A model generated the notes under the pieces. It was not told the origin of the DNA. It ran no database searches and worked only from the letters and a program-made list of their open reading frames with translations. Both the position numbers and the translations under genes were made by a program. This document shows, piece by piece, positions 16,379 through 26,311 of a DNA stretch of 64,000 bases. Source of the DNA: Mycobacterium colombiense CECT 3035 (GTDB lineage Bacteria; Actinomycetota; Actinomycetes; Mycobacteriales; Mycobacteriaceae); NCBI RefSeq assembly GCF_002105755.1, contig NZ_CP020821.1, positions 4,526,001 to 4,590,000 on the forward strand, written 5' to 3'. Position 1 is the first letter of the stretch. Every line of letters begins with the position of its first letter.

Positions 16379-17206
16379 ATGGATCGTCGCAGCATGATGT
16401 TGATCTCGGGCCTCGGCATGATCGGGGCTGCGATGCGCCTGCCGGGTGCCTGGGCCACCCCGGCGGGCCCGTCGGTTCCGGCCGCGCCGTCTGCAGGGGG
16501 TGGCGGCTACATCTTCGCCGACGAGTTCGACGGGCCCGCGGGCTCGGCGCCCGATCCGGGCAAGTGGACGATCCAGACCTGGCAGGACGACGTGTTCCCG
16601 CCGGTCGCGGGGATATACCGCGACGACCGCCGAAACGTGTTCCAGGACGGGAACTCCAACCTTGTGTTGCGGGCCACCCAGGAGGGGGACACCTACTACG
16701 GTGCCAAACTGCGGGGCAACTTCCGCAGCATGATCAATCAGACCTGGGAAGCGCGGATCAAGCTGAACTGTCTGGACCCGGGCCTGTGGTCCGCGTTCTG
16801 GGGTGTCAACGAGGATCCGCTGCCAGACGGCGAGGTGGACCTCTTCGAGTGGTACGGCAACGGCTCGTGGCCTCCGGGAACCACGGTGCACGCCGCGTCG
16901 AACGGGAAGACCTGGGAAGGCAAGTCCATCCCCGGCATGGTCGACGGCAACTGGCACACCTGGCGAATGCATTGGGGCGAAGAGGGTTTCGAGTTCGCGC
17001 GGGACGGGGCCGAGTACTTCAAGGTGCCCAATAAGCCCATCCACGTCCATGGCGGCGCTCCCGACGACTTCCGGTGGCCGTTCAACAATCCCGGGTACTG
17101 GATGACGCCCATGTTCACCCTCGCCGTCGGCGGGGTGGGTGCCGGCGATCCTGCCGCGGCGACCTACCCCGCGGACATGCTCGTCGACTGGATCCACATC
17201 TGGTAG
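16379..17206 (+). CDS. Secreted GH16 family endo-beta-glucanase (Rv0315-like)
   Basis: A 275-residue glycoside hydrolase. N-terminal signal MDRRSMMLISGLGMIGAAMR contains an RR pair and may be a Tat signal. The catalytic signature DGEVDLFEWYG (ExDxxE) is at about 152-162, preceded by ADEFDGPAGSAPDPGKWTIQ, the usual start of GH16 domains, and followed by GNWHTWRMHWGEEGFEFARDG. It should cleave beta-1,3 or mixed beta-glucans outside the cell. It matches Rv0315, described as a beta-1,3-glucanase. The gene is convergent with the glycosyltransferase downstream. Confidence 0.9.
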   Translation: MDRRSMMLISGLGMIGAAMRLPGAWATPAGPSVPAAPSAGGGGYIFADEFDGPAGSAPDPGKWTIQTWQDDVFPPVAGIYRDDRRNVFQDGNSNLVLRATQEGDTYYGAKLRGNFRSMINQTWEARIKLNCLDPGLWSAFWGVNEDPLPDGEVDLFEWYGNGSWPPGTTVHAASNGKTWEGKSIPGMVDGNWHTWRMHWGEEGFEFARDGAEYFKVPNKPIHVHGGAPDDFRWPFNNPGYWMTPMFTLAVGGVGAGDPAAATYPADMLVDWIHIW

Positions 17207-17213
17207 AGCGGGG

Positions 17214-18776
17214 CTATCGCTCCGCTTTGAGCACCTGGACCAGGTTGAACTGCCAGCGCTCCACCAGCCGGAAGCCGAGGTCGTGCGGCACCGCGAAGGC
17301 GGTGCTCGCCCAATAGACCGGGCCGGGGGGCAGCGCCGTGCCCTGTTCGTGTGCCGGCTGGGACGGGTCGGCCTGGGTGATGATCCAGACGACGCCGCAC
17401 TGGCTCAGCGGCCGGGCCACCACCTCCGGGATGAGGTTGGTGTCGAACACGTCGTTGCGGTCGGTCGCCTTCTGCCACAGCGTGAGGTCGACCAGCTTGC
17501 GGTAGGCGTCCGGGCGGGCCGCCAGCAGCGGGCGCATGGGCGCCGGCATGAACGTCACCGTGTCGTTCACCAGTAGGCAGTCACCCGGCGCCGCCTTCGC
17601 GGTGATCAGGTCGGCGACCTGGCTGTAATCCATCCCGTATTTCGCGTACGGGTTACGTTGCACCCGAACGTAATTGGGCGCGGCAGCCACCGCGAAAAGA
17701 GCGACGATCGCCGTGGCCACCCACGGTTTGGCGGCCACCGCGCCGGCGCAGACACCGAGGATCAACGCCAGCGCAGGTGCGGTGAAACACAGGTAGCGCG
17801 GCGTGTAGATCGGGTGAACCAGCGCCGAATACGTCACGATCGCGGCCGTCGGCGCCGCGAGCCACCCGGTCGCGAGCACCAGCAGCGGGCGCTGCGACTC
17901 CGCCAGGCGCGCGGGCCCGCTGAGCCACAACACGATTGCCGCGCCGATCAGCAACGCCGACAGCACGGCGAACGGCGGGCACCGTTCGAAATACTGCTGC
18001 ATCAGCACGTCTTCGATGGTGCGGTGGCCGATGGGTGCGACCCAACTGATCTGGTGCGCCTGCCCGGCGACCGTCATCAGAAACGGCATCAGCGCGCCCA
18101 CGGCCGCGGCCGACGCAATCACGAAGCCCAGCACCGCCGTTCGGCTCCGGTAAAAGACGCCGACGAACACCGCATACGCCGCCAGCAGCAGCGCGAGGTA
18201 GGCGTCCAGCACGATCGAGCAGGCCAACGCGACGGCATAGGACAGCCATAGCCAACCGGTGTCACGGCGCGCGGCATAGACGAGCAGGACGGTAAGCCAC
18301 ACGGCGGCCATCATCGACAGGGCATAGGGGCGGGCCTCGATACCCGCCCACGTGGCCCGCGGCAGGATCGCGCAGAACGCTCCGGAGGCCACCGCGACGG
18401 TGCGGGACGAGAACTGCTTGCCCAGCACGACGACGCCGGCCGCAGCACCCCCGACCGCCAGCGCGCTGGGCGCGCGCGACCAGAACTCGGTGGGCGGGAA
18501 AACCTGGAACCAGCCGTGCATGAGCAGGTAGTACAAGCCGTGCACGGCGTCGACGTTGCCCAGCATGTGACACATCTGGGCCAGCGACCGGCTGTAGGCG
18601 GCCGAGATGGTCGCGGCCTCGTCGTACCAGAAGGAGGGTCGGGCGGCGCCGGCCATGCTCACCGCGGCGGCGGCGAGCGCAACGATCACCGGGTCCAGCG
18701 CGGCCGGTACCGCCGGCCGGCGAGCGCCCCGCACGCCACGGCGACGCCGCCCCGCCTCGGTGGTTCCGATGCTCAC
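17214..18776 (-). CDS. GT-C type membrane glycosyltransferase (GT39-like)
   Basis: A 520-residue polytopic protein with some ten or more TM helices. The first external loop holds PSFWYDEAATISAAYSRS, the acidic Asp-Glu pair expected in GT-C enzymes that use polyprenyl-phosphate sugars, and ARPYALSMM comes later. The soluble C-terminal part (about 395-520) contains DYSQVADLITAKAAPGDCLLVND. It probably transfers mannose or another sugar to an envelope glycan or protein; acceptor unknown. It converges on the GH16 gene with 7 bases between stops. Confidence 0.75.
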   Translation of the reverse strand: MSIGTTEAGRRRRGVRGARRPAVPAALDPVIVALAAAAVSMAGAARPSFWYDEAATISAAYSRSLAQMCHMLGNVDAVHGLYYLLMHGWFQVFPPTEFWSRAPSALAVGGAAAGVVVLGKQFSSRTVAVASGAFCAILPRATWAGIEARPYALSMMAAVWLTVLLVYAARRDTGWLWLSYAVALACSIVLDAYLALLLAAYAVFVGVFYRSRTAVLGFVIASAAAVGALMPFLMTVAGQAHQISWVAPIGHRTIEDVLMQQYFERCPPFAVLSALLIGAAIVLWLSGPARLAESQRPLLVLATGWLAAPTAAIVTYSALVHPIYTPRYLCFTAPALALILGVCAGAVAAKPWVATAIVALFAVAAAPNYVRVQRNPYAKYGMDYSQVADLITAKAAPGDCLLVNDTVTFMPAPMRPLLAARPDAYRKLVDLTLWQKATDRNDVFDTNLIPEVVARPLSQCGVVWIITQADPSQPAHEQGTALPPGPVYWASTAFAVPHDLGFRLVERWQFNLVQVLKAER

Positions 18777-18887
18777 CGAACCGCCCGGGACGTCGCGGTT
18801 TGGCTGAACACACCGCTATGTTGCCAGAAGCCAACCGGGCCGCTCAGCGGGCTCAACCCGCCGGGTATTCGAACGTATGATCGATCA

Positions 18888-19193
18888 ATGGGACCGCTCG
18901 CGTCGATCGGGTACAACGGCCAGCCGGTCCGCAGCCCGTTCCGGGTGGTGCGTCCGGCGGTCGCGGTGCTGGTCGACCTGACGGTGCTCTTCCCGCGCGA
19001 GCCGCACCGCTCGGGGCGATATCAGCCCAACGGTCTGCAGCTGCACAAGGTCGTCGAGGGGTGGCTGAGCTGCTGGGCCCTGTGCGAGCAGGGCGACTGG
19101 TGGGGGCTGGTGACCTATCCCGTCGCGTACGGCTCCAAGCGCAGGACCGTGACGCACTGGGTGCCCGCGTGGACGCTGCGCCGCAAAGGCTGA
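18888..19193 (+). CDS. Small conserved hypothetical protein
   Basis: A 101-residue protein from the ATG at 18888 (MGPLASIGYNGQPVRSPFRV). No signal or TM segment; tryptophan-rich centre (WLSCWALCEQGDWWGLVTYP) and a basic C-terminus (SKRRTVTHWVPAWTLRRKG). I do not recognise the family. It is divergent from the glycosyltransferase gene (111-base gap) and 53 bases ahead of the GAP-family gene. The open frame continues upstream to 18516 but that part is antisense to the glycosyltransferase. Confidence 0.6.
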   Translation: MGPLASIGYNGQPVRSPFRVVRPAVAVLVDLTVLFPREPHRSGRYQPNGLQLHKVVEGWLSCWALCEQGDWWGLVTYPVAYGSKRRTVTHWVPAWTLRRKG

Positions 19194-19246
19194 CCGGTCC
19201 GTTCGACCGCTGCATGAGCGGCACGTCAATGCGATGATTGCTGCCC

Positions 19247-19921
19247 GTGGACGCAAGTTGGGCCTCGGTGCTGAGCAAGCTCATCGCGTTGGCGGCGGTC
19301 ATCGCGCTGTCACCGATCACGGTCATCCCCGCCGTACTGGTGTTGCACGCGCCCCGGCCGCGCCCGGCCAGCCTCTCCTTTCTGGGCGGCTGGCTGCTGG
19401 GCCTGGTCGCCCTCACCACCGCGTTTGTCAGCGGCTCGGAGTTGCTCAGTGGCTTCCACGCGACGCCGCCGAAATGGGCGGGCTGGGTGCGGCTCGCGTT
19501 CGGCGTGGCGCTCCTCGCGCTGGCGGCCTACCACTGGTTCACCCGGCATCGGCAGCGCAGCATGCCACGCTGGATGCGTTCGTTCTCCACGCTCTCGCCG
19601 GGGCGCGCCGGGGTGATGGGGGCGGTGCTGGTGCCGCTGCGCCCCGAGGTGCTGATCCTGTGCGCCGCCGCCGGCCTGGCCGTCGGCAACAGCAGCCTGG
19701 GCACCGGCGCTCAGGCCGTCGCGGTCGCGATCTTCGTCGTGCTCGCCGCATCGACGGTCGCGATCCCGATCTTGGCCTACGTCGGCGCCGGGGACCGTTT
19801 CGACGATGCCCTGGAACGTCTCAAGGCCTGGATGGATGCGAACCACGACGCGATGATGGCCGTCATCCTGTTCCTGATCGGGTTGATAGTGCTCTACAAC
19901 GGAATTCGCACGCTGGCCTGA
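19247..19921 (+). CDS. GAP (Sap/LysE-like) family membrane protein, copy 1
   Basis: About 224 residues and six TM helices. The N-terminal IALSPITVIPAVLVLHAPRPRPASLSFLGGWLLGLVAL is the hallmark of the GAP family, which includes the mycobacterial Sap protein of sulfolipid export and glycopeptidolipid-addressing proteins. The central loop has SMPRWMRSFSTLSPGRAGVMG. The role is probably lipid or small-molecule export. GTG at 19247 is preferred; a TTG at 19238 is possible. It is a tandem paralogue of the gene at 19977. Confidence 0.85.
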   Translation: MDASWASVLSKLIALAAVIALSPITVIPAVLVLHAPRPRPASLSFLGGWLLGLVALTTAFVSGSELLSGFHATPPKWAGWVRLAFGVALLALAAYHWFTRHRQRSMPRWMRSFSTLSPGRAGVMGAVLVPLRPEVLILCAAAGLAVGNSSLGTGAQAVAVAIFVVLAASTVAIPILAYVGAGDRFDDALERLKAWMDANHDAMMAVILFLIGLIVLYNGIRTLA

Positions 19922-19976
19922 ATCGGTTCGGCGCGTTTCAGCGTGGTGCCGGCGCGGCAATGGAAGGATCCCGCCC

Positions 19977-20648
19977 ATGGCAGGAAGCTGGGGGACGGTG
20001 CTGACCGGGCTCGTTCCGCTTGGACTGGTCATCTCCCTCTCGCCGCTCACGGTCATCCCGGCGGTGCTGGTGCTGCAGGCGCCGCGGCCGCGGCCGAGCG
20101 GTCTGGCGTTCCTGGCCGGCTGGGCGCTCACCCTCGCCGCGCTGACCGCGCTCTCCGTCGCGGCCTCCCACCTGCTCGGCGGCCTGGACAAGGCGCCGCC
20201 GCGGTGGTCGTCGTGGCTGCGCGTGGTGCTGGGGTCCGCGCTGATCGGGTACGGCATCTACAAGTGGCTGAAGCGGCACGGCCAGGCGGAGTCTCCCGCT
20301 TGGATGCGCTCGTTCGCCAGCATCAGCCCGGCCCGGGCCGGGATCATGGGTGCGGTGCTGGCCGTGGTGCGGCCGGATGTGGTGCTCATCTGCATCCCGG
20401 CGGGATTGGGCATCGGCACCGCCGGGCTCGGCCTCGTCGGTGACTGGGTCGCCGCCGCGTTCTTCGTCGCCATCGCGGCGTCCAGCGTCGCGATCCCGAT
20501 ACTGGCCTACGCGGCGGCCGGCAGCCGCCTCGACGACACGTTGGCGCGGCTCAAGGACTGGATGGACCGCAACAACGCCGCCCTACTCGCGGCGGTCTTG
20601 GTGCTGATCGGTGCGATGGTGCTCTACCACGGGATTCAGGCCCTGTAG
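19977..20648 (+). CDS. GAP (Sap/LysE-like) family membrane protein, copy 2
   Basis: A 223-residue paralogue of the preceding gene: SLSPLTVIPAVLVLQAPRPR, then SPAWMRSFASISPARAGIMGAVLAVVRPDVVLICIPAGLGIG and a matching C-terminus (DDTLARLKDWMDRNNAALLA versus DDALERLKAWMDANHDAMMA). Six TM helices. The 55-base spacing and same strand indicate a duplicated pair that could form a heteromeric exporter. The stop overlaps the end of the convergent gene at 20636 by 13 bases. Confidence 0.85.
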   Translation: MAGSWGTVLTGLVPLGLVISLSPLTVIPAVLVLQAPRPRPSGLAFLAGWALTLAALTALSVAASHLLGGLDKAPPRWSSWLRVVLGSALIGYGIYKWLKRHGQAESPAWMRSFASISPARAGIMGAVLAVVRPDVVLICIPAGLGIGTAGLGLVGDWVAAAFFVAIAASSVAIPILAYAAAGSRLDDTLARLKDWMDRNNAALLAAVLVLIGAMVLYHGIQAL

Positions 20649-21409
20649 CCGCCGTCGGCCAGCCCGGCGTCCGCCTCGAGCCGGTTCACCGCGCCAAAGA
20701 CCAACTCGCGGAACAACTCCCGGCCATACCCCGCGAGCATGCCGACATAGCCCCGGTCCGCCCATTGCGCGGCGTGCCGCTCTTCGTGGTGCAGCACCCG
20801 GTCCAGGTCGAGGCGGCTCGCGCGGGGCGTGCCGTTGCCGTCGAGATACCAGGCACGCCCGGACGAGACGATCTGGCACAGTAACCCGGCGGGGTCGGTG
20901 ACCTTGCCCGCGTTGACCATGAAGAGGTCGCCCCACGTAGTGCCGCCGCGCCGGCTGAACAGCCGCTGGACCAAGTTGCCGCCCACGCCCATGAGCATGC
21001 CGTTGGGGGTGGTGACCAGCCGCCCTCCGTTGCGGTGCACGAAGGCGACGTCGTGGGTGTAGCTCCAGCGATTTGCGTTCTGGCGGGCCATGATTCGCGT
21101 GACCTCTGGGGCGCCGTACGGGGTGACCGGAAAGTCGGTGGCCCGCCCGCCAGCCTTGCCGTAGCCGGTGCCCGCGTTGAGGATGTAGGTCATCAGCGCG
21201 GCGGCCCGCGCCCGCGCGCCGTCGGCGTAGGCGGGGATCAGGAAGAACGATTTGCCCTCTGGGTCGCTGAGTTCGGGCATGTTCGTGAGGACCCCGAAGC
21301 GCGTGGCGGTGACGTCGTGCCGGCGGGCGATCTCGGCGACGACGTGCGCGGCCACGCCGCGGCGTTCGGCGTTCTCCCGCCACCTCATGCAATAGCCGTG
21401 TGCGTCCAT
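20636..21409 (-). CDS. Uncharacterised protein with a HEERH zincin-like motif
   Basis: A 257-residue protein from the ATG at 21409 (MDAHGYCMRWRENAERRGV). A HExxH motif (VLHHEERHAAQWADRGY) lies near residues 213-229, preceded by DLFMVNAGKVTDPAGLLCQIVSSGRAW and PNGMLMGVGGNLVQRLF. HExxH followed by a tryptophan suggests a metal-binding site, either a peptidase or a DUF4157-like fold. No signal peptide is seen. The start could be a few codons later. It is divergent from the PAP2/kinase gene by 28 bases. Confidence 0.65.
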   Translation of the reverse strand: MDAHGYCMRWRENAERRGVAAHVVAEIARRHDVTATRFGVLTNMPELSDPEGKSFFLIPAYADGARARAAALMTYILNAGTGYGKAGGRATDFPVTPYGAPEVTRIMARQNANRWSYTHDVAFVHRNGGRLVTTPNGMLMGVGGNLVQRLFSRRGGTTWGDLFMVNAGKVTDPAGLLCQIVSSGRAWYLDGNGTPRASRLDLDRVLHHEERHAAQWADRGYVGMLAGYGRELFRELVFGAVNRLEADAGLADGGYRA

Positions 21410-21437
21410 GTCTTCGGACCAATTTAGGGTGTAGCGA

Positions 21438-22937
21438 ATGAACAGGGGGCCCTGGCAACGCGCGCGCGGCATCAAACAGATCACCCGGGGACTGGGCACC
21501 CTGGACCGGGAACTGTTTGACGCCATCGCCGAGACGGACACCCCGCTACTGGACACGGTCATGCCGCCGCTGACCCGGGCCGCCGACCATTCCAAGCTGT
21601 GGCTGGGCCTCGGCGCGGCGCTGCTCGCCACCGGCAGGCAGAGCGCGCAGCGCGGCGCGACCCGCGGGCTGGCGACCCTGGGAGTCACCAGCCTGGTCAC
21701 CAACCAGGTCGCCAAGCGGATCCGCCGCCGGCCACGTCCCGGCTACGACCTGGTGCCCTTGGTCCGCCAGGTCCGCCGCCGCCCGACGTCGAACTCGCTG
21801 CCGTCGGGACACTCCGCGAGCGCGGCCGCGTTCGCCATCGGGGTGGGGCTGGAGAATCCGCCGCTGGGCTTCGGGCTGGCGCTGCTGGCCGGGCTGGTGG
21901 GTCTGTCGCGGGTGGCGACGGGCGCGCACTACCCCGGTGACGTCATCGCCGGGTTCGGCATCGGCTCGGGCCTGGCCGTGCTGGGCGGGCGGCTCGTCCC
22001 GCCGATCGTCGAAACCGCCCTTCCGCAAACGGAACCGCTGCGCGTGCCCGCGCCGCAGCGGCCCGACGGCGCCGGAGTGGTCCTGGTCATCAACCCGGAA
22101 TCGGGCAGCGGCACCGGGGCGCGAGTGGTCGACGAGGTGCGCTCCGAGCTGCCGAAGGTCGACATCCGCGAACTGGGCCCCGACGACGATCCGGTGCAGG
22201 TGCTGCGCGACGCGGCCGAACGGGCCGAGGTGCTGGCGGTGGGCGGCGGTGACGGCACCGTCGCGGCCGCCGCCGGGGTGGCCGTCGAGGCGAGGCTTCC
22301 CTTGGCGGTGTTTCCCGCCGGGACGTTCAACCACTTCGCCAAGGACATCGGCTGTGACACCGTGGCCAAGACGGTCGACGCGATCCGGCGCGGCCATGTG
22401 GCATGCGTGGACCTGGTGTGCCTCAACGAAACTCAGATGGTCCTCAACACCGCCAGCATCGGCGCCTACCCGGCCTTCGTGCAGCACCGCGAGAAGCTGG
22501 AGAAGCGCATCGGCAAGCCGCTGGCCGGTCTCTACGCGATGCTGCACACGCTGCGTAAGGACCAGCCGGTGCGCATCCGCTACGACAACAAGACGCTGCT
22601 GACATCGCTGTTCTTCCTTGGCAATTCGCTGTACCTGCCGACCGGGTTCGCGCCGGCGCGCCGGACCCGGATGGACGACGGCCTGATCGATGTGCGCATC
22701 CTCGAGACCGGCCGCCACTGGGCCAGGACCAGGATCCTGACCGCCCTGGCCCTGGGCCGGCTGGAGCGCAGCCCGCTCTATCACGAGTTACAGGTGCCGG
22801 AATTCAGCTTCAGCGCGGTCGACGGTCCCACGGTCGTCGCCTGCGACGGCGAGGTCGGCGACGAATACGACAAGGCCAGCTTCAGCGCGAAATACCGGGT
22901 CCTTTCGGTGTTTCGCCCGCTTCCCGACCAACGCTGA
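21438..22937 (+). CDS. PAP2 phosphatase fused to a diacylglycerol kinase-like domain
   Basis: A 499-residue bifunctional protein. The N-terminal PAP2 domain (1-205) shows [25 protein letters not shown] and [16 protein letters not shown]. From about 210 a lipid-kinase domain begins: [57 protein letters not shown], then the C-terminal [15 protein letters not shown]. The two halves could dephosphorylate and phosphorylate membrane lipids such as diacylglycerol or undecaprenol. Its last 56 bases overlap the convergent xylulokinase gene. Confidence 0.9.
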   Translation: MNRGPWQRARGIKQITRGLGTLDRELFDAIAETDTPLLDTVMPPLTRAADHSKLWLGLGAALLATGRQSAQRGATRGLATLGVTSLVTNQVAKRIRRRPRPGYDLVPLVRQVRRRPTSNSLPSGHSASAAAFAIGVGLENPPLGFGLALLAGLVGLSRVATGAHYPGDVIAGFGIGSGLAVLGGRLVPPIVETALPQTEPLRVPAPQRPDGAGVVLVINPESGSGTGARVVDEVRSELPKVDIRELGPDDDPVQVLRDAAERAEVLAVGGGDGTVAAAAGVAVEARLPLAVFPAGTFNHFAKDIGCDTVAKTVDAIRRGHVACVDLVCLNETQMVLNTASIGAYPAFVQHREKLEKRIGKPLAGLYAMLHTLRKDQPVRIRYDNKTLLTSLFFLGNSLYLPTGFAPARRTRMDDGLIDVRILETGRHWARTRILTALALGRLERSPLYHELQVPEFSFSAVDGPTVVACDGEVGDEYDKASFSAKYRVLSVFRPLPDQR

Positions 22938-24324
22938 CCCCCTCGGTGAGGTCGCGCACCCGCGCGTAGCGCGCCGGCACCTCGGGCGCGGGGTCGGCGG
23001 TGTATTCGTCCGTCGGCGGCGGATTCCACGCGGGCGGCCGCGCCGCTCCGCTCAGCGCCCACGCCGCCTGCCGCGCCGCGCCCAGCGCGACGTACTGCGC
23101 CGGCGCCGGTGCCAACACCGGCATGCCGAAGACCGTAGGCGCGATCGCGCGCAGGGCCCGGGACTGTGCGCCGCCGCCGACCAGCAGGATGCGCCGCGCG
23201 ACGACGCCGTGCGCCGCCAGATGCGCGACGCCGTCCGCGAGCGAGCACAGCAGTCCCTCCACGGCGGCCCGGGCCAGGTTGGCCGGGGTCGCATTGGCCA
23301 CGCGCAGGCCGTGCAGTGCACCGGTTGCGTTGGGCCGGTTGGGAGTTCGTTCACCCTCCAGATACGGAACCAGTACCAGCCCCGCGCTGCCCGGCGGCGC
23401 CGACAGCGCGAGCCGGGACAGCTCGTCCTGGTCGACTTGTAGCATCGCCGCGGCGGCCTGAAGCACCCGCGCGCCGTTGAGGGTGCACACCAGGGGGAGA
23501 TAGCGGCCGGTGCCGTCGGCGAATCCGGCGACGAATCCCGCGTCGTCGCGGACCGGATCCGCGGTGACGGCGGCCACCACCCCCGAGGTCCCGATCGAGA
23601 CGATCACGTCGCCCTCGTCGGCGCCCAAGCCCAGCGCCGCGGCGGCGTTGTCACCCAGTCCAGCACCGAATACTGTTGTGCCACAATGCGTTCGGCCCGA
23701 CGGGTGCAGCACGGTCGGCAGGTGAGGGCGACGCCCGCGCAGCGCCAGTTCCAGCAGATCGACACGGTAGGCGCCCGTCGCGGCGTCGTAGTAGCCGGTG
23801 CCGCTGGCGTCGCTGCGGTCGGTGGTCAGCGCCGCGACGTCCGTCTCGCCGCGCAGCCGCCAGGTCAGCCAATCGTGCGGCAGGCACACCGCCGCGGTGC
23901 GGTCAGCGTGGCGTGGCTCGTGGTCGGCCAGCCAGCGCAGTTTCGCCACCGTGATCGCGGCCAGCGGCACCACGCCGACGGCCCGGGCCCAGGCCCCAGC
24001 GCCGCCCAGCTCGTCGACGAGTGCGCGCGCGGCGTCGGCCGATCGCACGTCGTTCCACAGCAGCGCGGGGCGCACCACCTGTCCGGCCGCGTCCAGGCAC
24101 ACCATGCCGTGCTGTTGTGCGCCGACGGCGATCGCGTCGACGCCGTCCAGCCCGCCCGCCTTGGCGATCGCTTCTCGAGCGGCGATTTCCCATGCGGCCG
24201 GGTCGATCTCGGTGCCGGGCGGGTGATCGGCGTGTCCCTCGCGCACCACCCGGCCCGTGGCGGCATCGCACACCAGCACCTTGCAGGACTGGGTCGAGGA
24301 GTCGATGCCGGCGACCAGGGTCAT
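22882..24324 (-). CDS. xylB: Xylulokinase (FGGY carbohydrate kinase)
   Basis: A 480-residue sugar kinase from the ATG at 24324 ([20 protein letters not shown]). FGGY motifs: [15 protein letters not shown] (phosphate 1), [11 protein letters not shown] (substrate-binding region typical of xylulokinase), [26 protein letters not shown] (phosphate 2), [29 protein letters not shown] (adenosine). It phosphorylates D-xylulose to D-xylulose 5-phosphate for the pentose-phosphate pathway. It overlaps the upstream polyol dehydrogenase by four bases (ATGA), so the two are one operon. No sugar transporter gene adjoins. Confidence 0.88.
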   Translation of the reverse strand: MTLVAGIDSSTQSCKVLVCDAATGRVVREGHADHPPGTEIDPAAWEIAAREAIAKAGGLDGVDAIAVGAQQHGMVCLDAAGQVVRPALLWNDVRSADAARALVDELGGAGAWARAVGVVPLAAITVAKLRWLADHEPRHADRTAAVCLPHDWLTWRLRGETDVAALTTDRSDASGTGYYDAATGAYRVDLLELALRGRRPHLPTVLHPSGRTHCGTTVFGAGLGDNAAAALGLGADEGDVIVSIGTSGVVAAVTADPVRDDAGFVAGFADGTGRYLPLVCTLNGARVLQAAAAMLQVDQDELSRLALSAPPGSAGLVLVPYLEGERTPNRPNATGALHGLRVANATPANLARAAVEGLLCSLADGVAHLAAHGVVARRILLVGGGAQSRALRAIAPTVFGMPVLAPAPAQYVALGAARQAAWALSGAARPPAWNPPPTDEYTADPAPEVPARYARVRDLTEGVSVGREAGETPKGPGISR

Positions 24325-25724
24325 GATCCGCCGGCCCCGAGCAGCGCCCGAAGCGTTGCGCGCGCACCGTGCCGGTGCAGCGAATCCAGCGCACACAGGT
24401 AGGCCTCGCGGAACCGCTCGTCGTCGACGAGGTCACCGAATACCGAACGGTTGGCCAGGAATGCGACCGGGTCATCGCGCTGCGAGCGGGCGAGCGGGAC
24501 CAGGGTGTCGGCGAGCCGGTCCACCACCTGGATCGGTTGGCCCTCTTCGTCGACGCCCTCGGCGTAGCGGGCCCAGCTCGCGACGATCGCCGCGGACAGC
24601 CGCACCGGGCCGCCGCAGCGCAGGTTGTCGCGCACCACGGGCAACAACCACTTCGGGATGCGGTCCGAGGATTCGGCGCACAACCTGGCCACGGTGTCGC
24701 GGATGTAGGCGTTGGCGAAGCGCGGCAGCAGCGCGCCCCGGAATTCGTCCAGCCCCGGGACGCGCTGCAGCGTCGGTGTGGCCTCCGAATCCATGTAGCG
24801 GGCAAGGAAATCGGCGATCAACGGATCCCGGGCGGCGTCATGCACCAGCCGGTAGCCGCAGAGGTACGCGAAATAGCACAGGCCCTGATGCCCGGCGTTG
24901 AGCAACCGCAACTTCATCGCCTCATACGGCGCCACGTCGTCGACGAGTTGCACCCCGGCTCGGTCCAGCGGTGGTCGCCCGTCGGCGAAGTTGTCCTCGA
25001 TCACCCACATGGCGAAGGGTTCCGCGATCACGGGCCAGGCGTCGGCCACCCCGAACTCGGAGTCCAGCCGCGTCAGCACGTCGGGCGTGGTGACCGGTGT
25101 GATCCGGTCGACCATCGAATTGGGAAACGTGGTCTTCTCGCGCATCCATTGCGCGAGTCCGGGATTGATGCGCTCGGCGTACGACGTGAAGACGCGCCGA
25201 GCCACGTCGCCGTTCCCGGCGATGTTGTCGCAGGAGACGATCGTGGGGGAGGGCAGGCCGCGCTCGCGGCGCCGGTTGCACGCCTCGGTCACCAACCCGA
25301 ACACCGCGCTGAGCGGTGGTTGATAGCCGCCCTCGGTGATGGTGAGCGAGATGATGCGGGTGGCCGGATCCGCCAGCAGCGCGATCACCGATTCGGGATC
25401 GTCAGGCGCATAACGGTAGTCGACGATGGAGCCGATCACCCGCGGTTGCCGGGTGCCGTCGGGGTGCGCGAGGATCAGCGTGTACAGGTGGTCCTGGCCG
25501 CGCAGCGCGTCGCGCATGCGCTCATCGTTCGGCAGCACACCGATTCCGCAGATCCCGAAGTCGCGGGCCAGCCCGTCGCTCAGCAGCCGGTCGATGTACA
25601 TGGCCTGGTGCGAACGGTGGAAGCCACCCACACCGAAATGCGCTATGCCGATGCCGATTTGGCTGCGGTCATACGTCGGGACCGGGATCTCGAGGCCGGC
25701 CAGGTTCCGTGCGTTCAGCTTCAC
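24321..25724 (-). CDS. Mannitol/arabinitol-type polyol dehydrogenase
   Basis: A 467-residue long-chain polyol dehydrogenase (mannitol dehydrogenase family). The N-terminal Rossmann domain has [24 protein letters not shown] at about 22-45, then the family signatures [16 protein letters not shown] and [18 protein letters not shown], and the catalytic Lys region [18 protein letters not shown]. It oxidises mannitol, D-arabinitol or another polyol with NAD. Overlap with xylB suggests D-arabinitol or xylitol to D-xylulose to xylulose 5-phosphate. The exact polyol cannot be told. Confidence 0.88.
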   Translation of the reverse strand: MKLNARNLAGLEIPVPTYDRSQIGIGIAHFGVGGFHRSHQAMYIDRLLSDGLARDFGICGIGVLPNDERMRDALRGQDHLYTLILAHPDGTRQPRVIGSIVDYRYAPDDPESVIALLADPATRIISLTITEGGYQPPLSAVFGLVTEACNRRRERGLPSPTIVSCDNIAGNGDVARRVFTSYAERINPGLAQWMREKTTFPNSMVDRITPVTTPDVLTRLDSEFGVADAWPVIAEPFAMWVIEDNFADGRPPLDRAGVQLVDDVAPYEAMKLRLLNAGHQGLCYFAYLCGYRLVHDAARDPLIADFLARYMDSEATPTLQRVPGLDEFRGALLPRFANAYIRDTVARLCAESSDRIPKWLLPVVRDNLRCGGPVRLSAAIVASWARYAEGVDEEGQPIQVVDRLADTLVPLARSQRDDPVAFLANRSVFGDLVDDERFREAYLCALDSLHRHGARATLRALLGAGGS

Positions 25725-25773
25725 TCGAGTGTCACCTTAGCGCTGGCCGCGCAGCGCGGGGGTCAAGCCGCCA

Positions 25774-26118
25774 TCAGGCGTTGGGGCACAGATCGCGCAG
25801 CGCGAAGATCACCACGTCGGCGGCCTGCCGGCCGTTGATCCCGCCGGTGCCCTGGTCGGCGTCGGAGCGTTGCAGCGCCAAACCCTCCAGCTGTTGCGGT
25901 GAGGCGCCCCACGACAGCTGCTGGCACAGGTCCGCGCCCATCTGCAACAACTCCGGGTCGCCGCCGTTGACGGCGTGGATCCCGGCGCCGTGCAGGTCGT
26001 TGAGGAAGGCGGCCTGGTCGGCCCGCGCCGGGCCGGCGCAGAGGACCCCGGCGAACAGAAGTGGGCCGCTCGCCAGCGCCGCGCCCATGAACCGGCCAAA
26101 TAGCCTGCCTGCCGCCAT
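25774..26118 (-). CDS. Secreted DUF732-family protein
   Basis: A 114-residue exported protein: signal peptide (MAAGRLFGRFMGAALASGPL, then AGVLCAGPARA) and a mature domain DQAAFLNDLHGAGIHAVNGGDPELLQMGADLCQQLSWGASPQQLEG ending AADVVIFALRDLCPNA. Two cysteines could form a disulfide. This is the DUF732 pattern of small mycobacterial secreted proteins with unknown role. It is a close paralogue of the gene at 26312-26653. Confidence 0.85.
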   Translation of the reverse strand: MAAGRLFGRFMGAALASGPLLFAGVLCAGPARADQAAFLNDLHGAGIHAVNGGDPELLQMGADLCQQLSWGASPQQLEGLALQRSDADQGTGGINGRQAADVVIFALRDLCPNA

Positions 26119-26156
26119 CCAACCTTCTCCTTATGTCTGTGCCCGATGCCGATGAT

Positions 26157-26176
26157 GCACTTTTACACAAAAGTGC
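26157..26176. promoter_or_regulatory. Perfect 8-bp inverted repeat upstream of DUF732 gene
   Basis: GCACTTTT and AAAAGTGC are separated by acac, 39 bases ahead of the start at 26118. It may be an operator, or a hairpin ending transcription from the upstream paralogue (stop at 26312) because on the minus strand the 3' arm is preceded by A/T-rich bases. The choice cannot be made from sequence. Confidence 0.4.
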
Positions 26177-26311
26177 GACGACCCGCTGCGCAAACAATTC
26201 CGGAGAGTGAATAGTCGGCGAAGAACCGTTGCCGGATACGCCACGACCTGCCCGGCGGCGCGCGCCGACCCCACCCCGGACCGTCAGGCCGGCGAAGTGG
26301 GAAAGGTCAGG

